NCBI GenBank assembly: GCA_000697055.1
Contig: JNDT01001612.1
Span: 1-15,092 of the forward strand
Origin: Saksenaea vasiformis B4078
Taxonomy: Eukaryota; Mucoromycota; Mucoromycetes; Mucorales; Saksenaeaceae
Length of the DNA stretch: 15,092 bases
Reading direction: 5' to 3'
The notes under the pieces were generated by a model. The model was not told the origin of the DNA. It saw only the letters and a list, made by a program, of their open reading frames with translations, and did not search any database. Below are positions 1 through 8,011 of this stretch, piece after piece (position 1 is the stretch's first letter; every line of letters starts with the position of its first letter). A program made the position numbers and the translations under genes.

Positions 1-292
1 AGCCGCGTTTTGTTTGTACTGCCATTGTAACTAATCGACATGCAAATTCCAATTACCAATAAATGACGCCTCCATCTATTTTATGCACATGAACATCTCA
101 AATGCTTTTCTGTTTTGACGTTGAAATTAATTAATCTCTTTCACTAATTACGGCTATTATGGCATTCACTTATGTTAAATGCATTAAACATTCGCACAAG
201 AACATATATATATGCATGCTTGCGAATGTAGAGTAATGTAGAAAGTCAAAGGTAAAGAGTTTTATATAAAAACAAGTGTTACAGACAGAAGT

Positions 293-445
293 CTGTATAA
301 TAAGAAGTTGGTACAATAAAAAAGTCGGTACAATAAGAAGTTGATATTATAAAAAATCGGTACAGTACAAAGTCGGCACAGTACAAAGTCAGTATAGTAC
401 AAAGTCGGTACAGTACAAAGTCAGTACAATATAAAGTCAGTACGG
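293..445. repeat. 16-bp tandem repeat (minisatellite)
   Basis: Five near-perfect units of TCGGTACAGTACAAAG run head to tail from 357 to 436, with a partial sixth to about 445. Units start at 357, 373, 389, 405 and 421 and differ by one to three bases. Before 357, from about 293, three or four more diverged 16-17-bp units can be traced (for example TCGGTACAATAAGAAG). No coding frame or spacer structure is seen. Confidence 0.85.
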
Positions 446-590
446 TTTATATACTCAAACTGAATACTGACAGTTTTTTAAAATCAGTACAAAATCTGTA
501 CTGACTACTGACAGTTCAGTACAACCTGTTATACCGACCTACAACGGTTCAGTACAGTTCAGTACAGTTGTCAGTACAGTCAGTTCAGTA
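446..590. repeat. CAGTAC/GTACTG-rich patch
   Basis: Directly after the 16-bp array the hexamer CAGTAC or its complement GTACTG recurs many times at irregular spacing, for example 'cagtacagttcagtacagttg' split around 550-570. It looks like decayed tandem sequence related to the array. The same GTAC-centred words return at 3950-4105 and 7680-7740. Confidence 0.6.
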
Positions 591-886
591 TTAGGAGCCC
601 TACCTCTTGCTTAATGTCAAAAGGTTTGTTACAAATGGTATGATTGAACTCAGCCCAGTATGTGCACTTTGGTTGAGAGATCATTTCAATTTCAGAGGCA
701 ATGATACTGTTCCTGATGATCAGATATGTATCATTGAACTTGAAACAAATGTGTCCCATGATGCTGAGATGCTTGCTTTACAACAGCAGTTTCTCACTCT
801 TGACATTGAAGATGTGAATGAAATGGACTTTGAGAGTAATGACTAACGTAGCATTGGTCAAGATATATCCAATGAGAGTGACAATG

Positions 887-1274
887 TGTTGTATTCCAAC
901 ATCCTCCATTCACAGTCAAATATATTGCTAGCCAATGATTGATATATTACCATAAAGAGATCCTATTTCTACTCTGAAATTACCTTGAATACAGACTGTG
1001 GACTTTCAATTGCTTCCATATTAGTACTTATCTCAGATTCCTTTATACAATGCCTTTCACTGAGTTTTCTATGATCTGCTCTCAATCTGTCCTCTGTAAA
1101 TACTGCATTAAGAAAGGTCCAATATAGATATCAGCTATATCATGGATATATGGACATCTATATCTATGGATAATTTTGTTATAAAAAGAGGAACACTTTT
1201 TATTCAATAAAGATTCAAGTCTCGCTGACTTCTCTTGTCTCTTGTTTTTTCTCATTCATCCTCTTGATTCTTCA
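887..1274 (+). mobile_element. Solo LTR (Ty3/gypsy-like) with 5-bp target duplication
   Basis: The segment begins TGTTGTATTCCAACA and ends GATTCTTCA, so it has the TG...CA ends of a long terminal repeat. It is flanked by the perfect 5-bp direct repeat CAATG at 882-886 and 1275-1279. It holds a TATA-like box (TATAAAAAGAG, 1180-1190) and an AATAAA signal (1206-1211) in the order and spacing expected for U3-R. There is no internal coding region, so this is a solo LTR left by recombination between two LTRs. Removing it with one CAATG copy restores the reading frame of the host gene, which independently supports these boundaries. The superfamily (Ty3/gypsy rather than Copia) is a guess from the TGTTG start and the 5-bp duplication. 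Confidence 0.8.
1180..1211 (+). promoter_or_regulatory. LTR promoter TATA box and polyadenylation signal
   Basis: TATAAAAAGAG at 1180-1190 is followed 16 bases later by AATAAA at 1206-1211 and then by a pyrimidine-rich stretch. Inside the solo LTR this is the usual arrangement of promoter and poly(A) signal around the R region. It may now drive or end transcripts within the split chromodomain gene. Confidence 0.5.
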
Positions 1275-1503
1275 CAATGACACTGAGGATAGACACTTTG
1301 AGGTTGAAGCAATACTTGACCATTGCATGTGCCATGGCATACTGCAGTACAAGATCAAATGGAAAGGGTGGGACAACAGGTACAATTCATGGAAACCATT
1401 CAACAATATCCATGTAGATGACGAGATCAAGAAGTATTGTGAGTATAAGGCGTTTGAGGAGACTGACAAGTGTGGGACATTTGAGGAAGATGAAGACCTC
1501 TAG

Positions 1504-1955
1504 ACCATTTACATCTTATGATCATTACTGAATGATCAAGGTACCATTGTCATTGCTAACTAATGGTCACACCTTTTTTTTAAAGGCTTCTATCCTACAT
1601 GATGAAAGACTCCATCAGTCAGCTCAAAGATCCCAGCACATGTCATGAGCATCTGTCACAACATCTCAACATCTCTTTCAGTATATTGCATTACATGGGG
1701 ATCCACCCATTAGCTCAACTTACATCATTTACACACAGCTGACAAGGTAAGTCTGTACTCCTTTATGATGATAAAGCGTCCATATCTGTAATTCAGATTC
1801 CATTCTATAATATAAACTGTAAATGGGAGGGTCAAAAAGAAAACTCTGAGGGCCATCACCAGTGAGAGACATAGGAAAGGTTACCTAGGACTGCAAGGTA
1901 TCCTCTTTTAAGAGATGTAATCAGTGCGACTGATAAGATCAACATGATCAATACA
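1504..1955. other. No gene recognised between chromodomain gene and minisatellite
   Basis: This is AT-rich sequence with short open stretches only. A good fungal donor (GTAAGT) lies at 1747-1752, but no convincing exon was found around it. Nothing here could be assigned. Confidence 0.5.
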
Positions 1956-2159
1956 ACTGATGCAGCTGATGTGACCAATGTGACCAATGTAACTGATGTG
2001 ACTGATGCAACTGATGCAGCCAATGTGGCCAATGTGACCAATGTAACTGATGCCACCATAATTGATGCAATTGATGTGACTGATGCAACTGATGTGGTCA
2101 ATGCGACCAATGCAACCAATGTAATTGATGTAACCAGTGCAATTGATGCAGCTGATAGC
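1956..2159. repeat. 9-bp minisatellite, about 22 units
   Basis: Units of the form ACTGATGYN or ACCAATGTG repeat every 9 bases for about 204 bp, with occasional one-base variants. Because the period is a multiple of three, the array is open in frames on both strands. On the plus strand, from 1944, it reads as runs of Thr-(Asp/Asn)-(Val/Ala) tripeptides; on the minus strand it reads as a Val/Ala/Ser/Thr-rich hydrophobic run. I treat it as a repeat, not a gene, since no flanking exon or domain was recognised. Confidence 0.8.
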
Positions 2160-2211
2160 ACCATATTTTTAAAAATGTAATTGGTGCAATGATGCTATGT
2201 ATTGACATTGA

Positions 2212-2379
2212 TTATATTGACAAGTTACTTTTGCTGTAGATTTTAACTAACACCTTTATGAAGTCATTCACTATCTCCAAATGCTGATTGGCATGTTCTT
2301 CATCGTTTTTCTGTTTTGCAACCCTGATTTCATTGAGCAAATATTCAACCTGGCAAACATTCGCCAATATGATTTCTCA
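2212..2379 (-). other. Coding-like minus-strand remnant, unrecognised
   Basis: Between TGA (2379-2377) and TAA (2214-2212) the minus strand stays open for 54 codons. It reads as an amphipathic, charged peptide (contains VEYLLNEIR, AKQKNDEEHANQHLEIVNDF) that looks like coiled-coil protein rather than random AT-rich sequence. No start codon or family was recognised. The opposite strand is also open here (2288-2488), so the call is weak. The rest of 2160-2544 shows nothing else. Confidence 0.2.
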
Positions 2380-2544
2380 CATCAAGAAAGTAAGTTCCAT
2401 CAAATGTCCAGTGACAAATAAAAAACAAGAACTTCATTTCAAATCAACTGTAACAACTACCATCATTACAAAGGCGCCATCGTGGTGATCATTACTATGT
2501 ATCAGTTCTATTGTCATCATTGCATGAATTATGATTACAATAGC

Positions 2545-2729
2545 TTTTGAACTTTTGAATATATTTGCTTATAACTCCTGATCTATACATTTTCTGATAC
2601 TGTATCATCATTCATTGTAAAGTACTATGTCTCAGCATTCTAACAAGGTATTATATGCATCTCTAGCATGTAGTTATATTATATTAGAGAAGATTAAAGA
2701 ATAAAAATTTATCCAGACACTTTTGTGGA
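2545..2729 (+). repeat. Left copy of ~185-bp inverted repeat (MITE-like)
   Basis: This stretch matches the reverse complement of 7756-7940 almost base for base, for example TTTTGAACTTTTGAATATAT at its start, TTCATTGTAAAGTACTATGT in the middle and AGAGAAGATTAAAGA near the end. By eye the identity is roughly 85-90%. Its right end is CCAGACACTTTTGTGGA, which is also the left terminal motif of the adjoining Tc1 element. The outer terminal repeat present at the right copy is eroded here. Confidence 0.85.
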
Positions 2730-3950
2730 ATTTAATTATCATACTTTATTAGTATTTGATATGGCCACCTTTTGCTTTATATACTGCCTATATATGTTGA
2801 GGCATGCTTTCTATCAACTTTTGGCATTTTTCTGATGTAATTCTATTCCAAATATATTGAACACGTTCTTACAATTCATCTAAATTTCTAGGATGGTATT
2901 CATACATCAGCAATCATCTTTTAATCAGTGCTCACATATGTTCAATAGGACTCAGGTTAGGTAAAAATGATGGCCAAGAAAGAACTTGAATGCTATTATC
3001 TTCAAACCATTCTTTGGCCAACTTGGATGTATGTTTTGGATCATTATCTTGCTGAAAAATGATATGATCATGATCCAAATCATACCAATCTAATGTATCT
3101 ATAAATTCATCTCCAAGAATCTCAGTATAGAGAGATGCATCTATGTTGCCATCAATCTTGGTAATAAAGCCAGGACCATCCCAAGTAATGCATCCCCAAA
3201 TCATGATGCTACTACTACCATGTTTGTAGACATGTCAAACATTAGCATTATGCAAGTGACCATCACTGGCAATCCATGTCCACTGGAGTCCATCTGAGCC
3301 AATATGATTGATTTTGGTCTCATCAGAGAAAATAACATGCCTCCAATCATCAACAGTCCAAGAACAATGCTGTTTGGCAAACTGATATCTTGCTTTCATG
3401 TGTAATTTAGTCAATGGCATGATTTTTACCTTGTTGCAAGTCCTTCATCCAGATTCATGCAAAAAGCGGCAAACTGTTTCAGCTGAGAGTACTATTCCTT
3501 CTTGCTGAAGTTGATGGCTGGCGTCAGTGGCGTTTCTAAACTGGCCTGTCTTTAGATTGCACATGATTCGTCTTCCAAGATTAGTGGTAATTAACCAATG
3601 GCGACCACTAATTGCAGATTCATTCTCAAGATGCAATTGCTGTCTGATCTCTGACACAGTAGAACGTCCAATACCAAGTTGCTTGGCAACGTCACATACA
3701 GAAACGCTGGCCTGCAGAAGTACAATGGCGTTGTTACAAATGTCATTTGAAATGGAATGCATGTTGAAGTAATTAGGTAATTGGTATAAATGGTTGAACA
3801 GATGTGAGTAATGTAAGCAAAGAAAAAGAAGTACAGCTTTGTAAAAAAATTTTTTTTAACATTGTTTTGGCTGTGACTTTAATTTTTGCCTGCTTTTTTA
3901 GTGAAAACAATTTTTAGACCAAATTCTACAAAAGAAGTGCCCAGATAACT
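2705..3950 (-). mobile_element. Tc1/mariner element with degenerate terminal inverted repeats
   Basis: The left end, on the plus strand, reads ATCCAGACACTTTTGTGGAATTT (about 2711-2733). The right end reads AAATTCTACAAAAGAAGTGCCCAGAT (about 3922-3947), its imperfect inverted copy with a 2-base insertion. Between them lies a full-length Tc1 transposase on the minus strand. The exact outer limits and a TA duplication could not be fixed because both flanks have decayed and the left one merges with the 185-bp repeat. Confidence 0.6.
2749..3762 (-). pseudogene. Tc1/mariner transposase, full length with six stop codons
   Basis: This is a DDE transposase that would cut and paste its element at TA sites. 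A single minus-strand frame runs from ATG 3762-3760 to TAA 2751-2749, 337 codons, the usual Tc1 length, with no frameshift. The N-terminus has an HTH (VCDVAKQLGIGRSTVSEIRQ). The catalytic motifs are all visible: FSDETK, FQQDNDPKHTS and LSPIE, with 34 residues between the second Asp and the Glu (DD34E). Six internal stops occur: TGA 3447-3445, TGA 3237-3235, TGA 2934-2932, TGA 2916-2914, TAA 2871-2869 and TAG 2790-2788. Each can be explained by C-to-T change of CGA, CAA or CAG, or G-to-A change of TGG. The C-terminus (KAKGGHIKY) is typical of the family. The gene is inactive. Confidence 0.93.
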
Positions 3951-4105
3951 GTGGTACTCTCCACCATGGTACTCCCACCCCCAACTCCAGCACATAAGCC
4001 ACTAATCCAGTGCTCTTTAGCTGTTCCAGGACAATCAGTGGTCACAATCTGAGGTGCGGGCGTGACTGACCGCAGTACTACAGTACTGCAGTACTGTGGT
4101 ACAGC
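3951..4105. repeat. GTAC-rich palindromic repeats beside the Tc1 element
   Basis: ACTGTGGTACTCTCCACC begins at 3951 and resembles the reverse complement of 7697-7740. At 4080-4097 lies a perfect 18-bp palindrome, ACAGTACTGCAGTACTGT, with further CAGTACT and GTGGTAC words on both sides. It has no coding content. It may be the terminal sequence of another transposon or an unstable satellite seed. Confidence 0.55.
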
Positions 4106-4381
4106 AGCTTAAGCAAAAGTGGAGCCCATCCACAGTACCAAAATACCACAAGTTGCAAACAAGCCAAAAAGTTGACATTTAAATAAGAATCGTTTGTAGA
4201 TATTTTTTCCCTGTAATTTTGGGTCATCCATTGTAACATTACTTTGGAAGGCATGTTATGATACCTTTTTGCATTTGTTTGCTTTTACTTAAATTTTCAA
4301 TACATCGCCTAACTAGGGCCAGACTAATTCTGATAATGCTGATAATTTTATTTGCTTCACTACCTTTACTACCTAGAATGT
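4106..4381. other. Non-coding AT-rich spacer
   Basis: No open frame, repeat or recognisable motif beyond simple AT-rich sequence was found here. Confidence 0.5.
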
Positions 4382-4556
4382 ACAGTAGCTGCACGTTATA
4401 AGAATATTCAATATAAGAATAATCTCAATAAAAGGATACTTTTTAAAGAAACAAATTTGGTGGACACTATGCTACAAACTTCACCTGAAGAATATTCTCA
4501 ATAAAGGAATAGATTTTCTGTCTACCATGAATATTCTTATATTGAGTATGTATTGT
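4382..4556. mobile_element. Small inverted-repeat element (MITE-like, possibly pogo-type)
   Basis: A perfect 14-bp inverted repeat, TATAAGAATATTCA at 4397-4410 and TGAATATTCTTATA at 4528-4541, encloses about 117 bp. The left side is preceded by TACAGTAGCTGCACG, a CAGT start that recalls pogo/Tigger termini. A further AGAATATTCTCAATAAA (4491-4507) resembles the left subterminal sequence. No protein is encoded. The family assignment is a guess. Confidence 0.35.
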
Positions 4557-4821
4557 ATTTTTCTATGCTAGTACAATAAGCATCACAGCATACATCTCTT
4601 AACATGTCCTAGGTACCCTGATCAACCAATAAAGTATTTTAAAAGTTATTACACAAATTCTTGCTGTGTTTGGTTGTTGTTTTTGCAGACAGGATCAGAA
4701 AAAGAAAGAAGTTGTCACTGATTACTAGAGCAGGTTTCTAACATGAAGGAATACTGGACAATGGCACTGAACAATGGCGCTGAACAAAATCAAAATCAAA
4801 TCAATAAAAAATACATGATTG
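4557..4821. other. Non-coding spacer downstream of MULE-USP pseudogene
   Basis: Apart from a local duplication of 'acaatggc(a/g)ctgaacaa' at 4759-4789, nothing was recognised here. It is the 3' side of the minus-strand gene ending at 4822. Confidence 0.4.
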
Positions 4822-7601
4822 CTATGAAGGGTAAATTTTATTTAATTCATATTTTTTATAGTATAATAGAAGCATATTCATAGTATCCTCACTAAGAGAT
4901 ATACTATGATTGCCAGAGATGTGTGACACTGGATAAATTCAAGCATTCATATTGTCTAAATGAGCAAGTAAAGGAGAATGAACGTTGGATATGAATGCAT
5001 CTGCATAAAAATGATGGCCCAACTTGTGGGTTGAATGAATCTTGACATAGGACATAGGTGTGATTGTTGAGCATAAATGAGGGAGGGAAGTGGAGATTTT
5101 CAAGTTCAGCTAAGTGATTGGACATGTCCCATAGTATAAGGAATGGAGGGTGTGCAACCACTTCATTGGTAGTGACAGTAATACTGTTGCAGTCTCTGCA
5201 CTTGCACAATTTCTTATCATCGATCTTGCCAGCAAACCATTTTGAGAATTGTTTGTTCAACATATGTTAGGTACCCTTTCTGCCTTTGAGGTCATACAGA
5301 TGAACATCTTGAATGTATTTGTATTTCATAGATTCTGTGGAGCATCTGCAAGACATCTGCTTTTCCAATTGAAGGGAGACTAATGACTGAAACTCAAACG
5401 ATGTTTGGTTCAGGAAGTAGTCTAAAAATTCAACTGTGTCGTCCATTTCTGCCTTAAATGGCATGCTTTCCTACACAAATCAATGAAAATCATCTGAGGC
5501 TTTAAGCTGAAGCACTTGATCATTTTCATGATGGCAAGAGAATGCATTCATCAATGCCTTGTCAAATAAATTTGTCTCGTCAAAGTATGCAAATGTATCA
5601 CTGCTGATCAAAGGCAAGGCTGATTGCATCAACATCTCGAATGGCGCATCAATATAGCAGGACATCAGCGAATTAGGATTGAGAGCCATTGCATATTTGT
5701 CACCATTCTCAAGATTGTAGTCATCCAGCACGTCGCCTGGAGATGGTTCTCAGGGTACTATCCCTGGGCCAGCTATTTAATAAATTTGTTCAAGTGTGTA
5801 AGTACCTATCAAGTCATATAGCAATGAATAACTTCTAGCAGGTTTACCTTTAACTCTATAAATACAAGTTTTAGATGCTTCTTCTTTAGTAGTCGTTCTT
5901 TTTTTCTTGGTGATAGGTTTTTTTGAGATATCTTTCTTAGACTTAGTACTATGCTTTTGTGAATCCTTAGAGATTTCTTCATTCACTAAGTCATCTACTG
6001 TATCAGGAGCTCGTCTGTCATTTGTATAAGTATCTTGCTGTCTCCTTGCTCTTTTCTTTCCTCGTTTGTTAGAATCGTCCTTCCTCTTTAGTAGTTTCTC
6101 CCTCCTGCTGCAAAGTGGCACAATCCAGCTTCATCATTCTTAATGTACTTAAGCAGGCCACTTAGGCCAGTTGCAAGGAATTACTTGTGCTTGAAGTTGT
6201 AGTATAGATCGTTATGGTACGATTCAACTGCATTGGTCATTTGCATAGTGTGACTCATCAGAGAGTCTTTCATCATTGATCTTGAGTGAAAAATCATGCC
6301 TTGGATGGATCTATGTTGCCACCATTTGAGCCACTTCCTTGCAACTGGGAATTTTTTTAGAATTTTTCTCACAATTCTGTTGAATTGCCATTTCTCTCAG
6401 ACAATGCATAGGCTGTATGCAAGCTTCTGGAACTCCTCCTTTTGCTTTTTAGGAACGACTGCATGTATTGCCGATACACATTTTATGGACTGTGAGTAGT
6501 GCATAAAGCAGCCTTTGACATACTTTTCACCATCATTGCATCCCATGAGTTGTTGATATGCCTTTAAAAACCCCTTTCGCTGGGCTATAGAAAAATTGAC
6601 AATGATTCCCAGTATATCATCTTCATTATCAAAATTGATGCCATATGTAATAAACAATGACATGAAGTATTGCACATAATGCTGAGTAGTGAGGCTGTCA
6701 AAAATGGCTGCAAAAGCAACAACATGTCTTTCCAACTGTGGGCAGAATACCACAGATGTACAAAGATAGTACAGTTTTTTAAAGACTGTGAATGTTACAT
6801 CTGTTACCAGTGGATTCTTCTTCAGATCTATGAAATTTGCAACAGAAGGTGAATGGAATGCAATGACTGTCGAATCTTTTAGCATATTGCAATGAGTGAA
6901 ATATCCTTCATATTTTGATTGTATATCTCTAAGTTCCTCTAGAGATGACCCTTGGTTCTTTGCAATCCCATATTTCTTAAGTACACAGTTGCACTCATAG
7001 GTCGTTCTATCCAAGTTCTGAAGAATCCTGCTGTCAATGTTGCCAACAGGAAAGTATTCTGAAGAGTATTTATTCACTCCCACAACCAGAGACTTTGGAG
7101 TAGCAGATTTATTTGTAATAATGTGTTCCTCAAACTTAGAGTGGCCTTCCACTGACAGATGCTTCGCTTGGTATGCTGAATGTGAATGTTTATCCTCATC
7201 TTTGCCATTACCAGATATAGATAGCAAACTCTATTACAAAAAAACAGATGAACTCTTGCTTTGCATGATACATGCAACAACTTAGTTTTGCATTCATAGC
7301 ATCCTTCTTCACATTGAGTTTCTATGAGCTTTTTTATATGTTTCAGATAGATATCAATATCAAAAAGCATGCATGAAGGACTTTTGCAACAAAGCACACC
7401 CATACATACTTTGGTCACCATTCTTCCACCAGCCGAAGGATAACCTTTTTGATGCTGCATGTACCAACCAATATTGGTACTAATCTTGCATTTTCTGCTT
7501 TCATCCATAGGCACCAAGATTTCAAAAGCTGAGTCTCCTGAAGGGAATTGGGAGAAGGAAGCATGATGAATAAATTGCATGTTTGGATACTGTTTGAACA
7601 A
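4822..7601 (-). pseudogene. MULE-type transposase fused to a USP-like ubiquitin protease, decayed
   Basis: Read on the minus strand, the parts in order are as follows. A Cys-rich zinc finger of WRKY-GCM1/FLYWCH style (KVCMGVLCC, CEEGCYECKTK, VSCKARVHL; about 7540-7240). A MULE transposase core with DVTF (first Asp), an expected Asp now Asn in VNFSIAQRKGF (6597-6595), C-x2-H in GCFMHY, and the NAVESYHNDLY tail (about 7225-6181). A Lys/Arg-rich linker (6110-5840). A USP-like domain with Cys box SCYIDAPFE, Cys motifs CRC and CKCRDC, and His box GHHFYADAF, ending at TAG 4824-4822. Damage: frameshifts near 7215-7235, near 6100-6120 and at 5020-5018; stops at 6397, 6181, 5750, 5480, 5474, 5267 and 4939. 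A 33-bp in-frame GT...AG segment (5805-5773) may be an intron. The 5' end is uncertain: no ATG was fixed and TGA lies at 7616-7614. Ancestral length is about 900 residues. The MULE and Cys-box calls are firm; the peptidase subfamily is less so. Confidence 0.85.
5773..5805 (-). other. Possible 33-bp intron in the MULE-USP gene
   Basis: Minus-strand GTACTT (5805-5800) to AAATAG (5778-5773) removes an in-frame TAA and joins ...LLYDLI to AGPGIVP. The length is a multiple of three and very short for a fungal intron, so an in-frame insertion into a decaying gene is equally possible. Confidence 0.35.
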
Positions 7602-7748
7602 AAAGCGAAGATATCAATTAAGAGAGCTTTGGGATTTTCAGGGACTGTGACTGCAAATCCTATGATTCTGCCCAGACTACTGGGTTACGACCACAGTACC
7701 ACAGTTGGAGGTGGGGTACCACAGTGGAGAAGTATTGCAGTTTTCCTA
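7602..7748. repeat. GTGGTAC repeats upstream of MULE-USP
   Basis: The words CCACAGTACCACAG and GGGGTACCACAGTGG lie at 7690-7727, and 7697-7740 is similar to the reverse complement of the 3951-3993 region. The sequence lies between the N-terminal part of the minus-strand MULE gene and the MITE. No promoter was identified. Confidence 0.45.
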
Positions 7749-7966
7749 TCACCCTTCTACAAAAGTGTCCAGATAAATTTTCACTCTTTAATCTTCTCTA
7801 ATGTGATGTAATTATATGCTAGAGATGTATATAATACCTTGTTAGAATTTTGAGACATAGTACTTTACAATGAATGATGATACAATATAAAAAAATGTAT
7901 AGATCAGGAGTTATAAGCAAATATATTCAAAAGTTCAAAACATCTGGACACTTTTATGGAGCACTG
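7749..7966. mobile_element. ~218-bp Tc1-type MITE with TA flanks; right copy of the inverted repeat
   Basis: The left end is TATCACCCTTCTACAAAAG followed by TGTCCAGAT; the right end is its imperfect inverse, ATCTGGACACTTTTATGGAG then CACTGTA. The two ends share AAAAGTGTCCAGAT exactly. TA dinucleotides at 7747-7748 and 7967-7968 fit the Tc1/mariner target site. The 185-bp interior (7756-7940) is the inverted copy of 2545-2729. It has no coding capacity, so it would need a transposase in trans. Confidence 0.7.
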
Positions 7967-8011
7967 TACATTATATAAAATTGAATTCTGAGATTATTTC
8001 CTGGTACCAAA

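Larger units (their letters stand above)
595..1503 (+). pseudogene. Chromodomain protein gene, split by a solo LTR
   Basis: The open frame runs from after TAG 592-594 through 886 and continues at 1280-1503; the LTR at 887-1274 plus one copy of its target duplication is removed between them. Both halves are in the same frame across the insertion (GAC AAT G|AC ACT GAG). The second half holds a chromodomain: 'HFEVEAILDH', then 'YKIKWKGW', then 'NSWKPFNNI', matching the usual (Y/F)EVE-ILDHR, Y-VKWKG, -(N/T)SWEP-NL pattern. Chromodomains bind methylated histone tails and are found in chromatin proteins and at the C-terminus of Ty3-type integrases. The first half (acidic, leucine-rich) was not recognised. 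A TAA at 844-846 also interrupts the frame and could come from CAA. No ATG is certain: the first in-frame one is at 640, and TTAG at 591-594 could be a splice acceptor. The protein ends at TAG 1501-1503. It could be a host gene or the tail of an older retroelement. Confidence 0.75.

Noticed and set aside
293..445. Possible CRISPR-like array
   Set aside because: The repeats are directly adjacent 16-bp units with no unique spacers, so this is a minisatellite; the window is also eukaryotic in character.
1278..1420. ATG at 1277-1279 as the start of the chromodomain protein
   Set aside because: It is out of frame with the chromodomain and lies in the target duplication; it leads to an unrelated short peptide.
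1856..2180. Open frames on both strands through the 9-bp repeat
   Set aside because: A 9-bp period keeps any stop-free frame open; no flanking domain, start context or intron supports a gene.
4822..7601. KDZ (Kyakuja-Dileera-Zisupton) transposase, considered for the minus-strand ORFs
   Set aside because: The DVTF, FS-AQRKGF, C-x2-H and NAVESYHNDLY motifs and the N-terminal zinc finger fit a MULE core followed by a USP-like domain.
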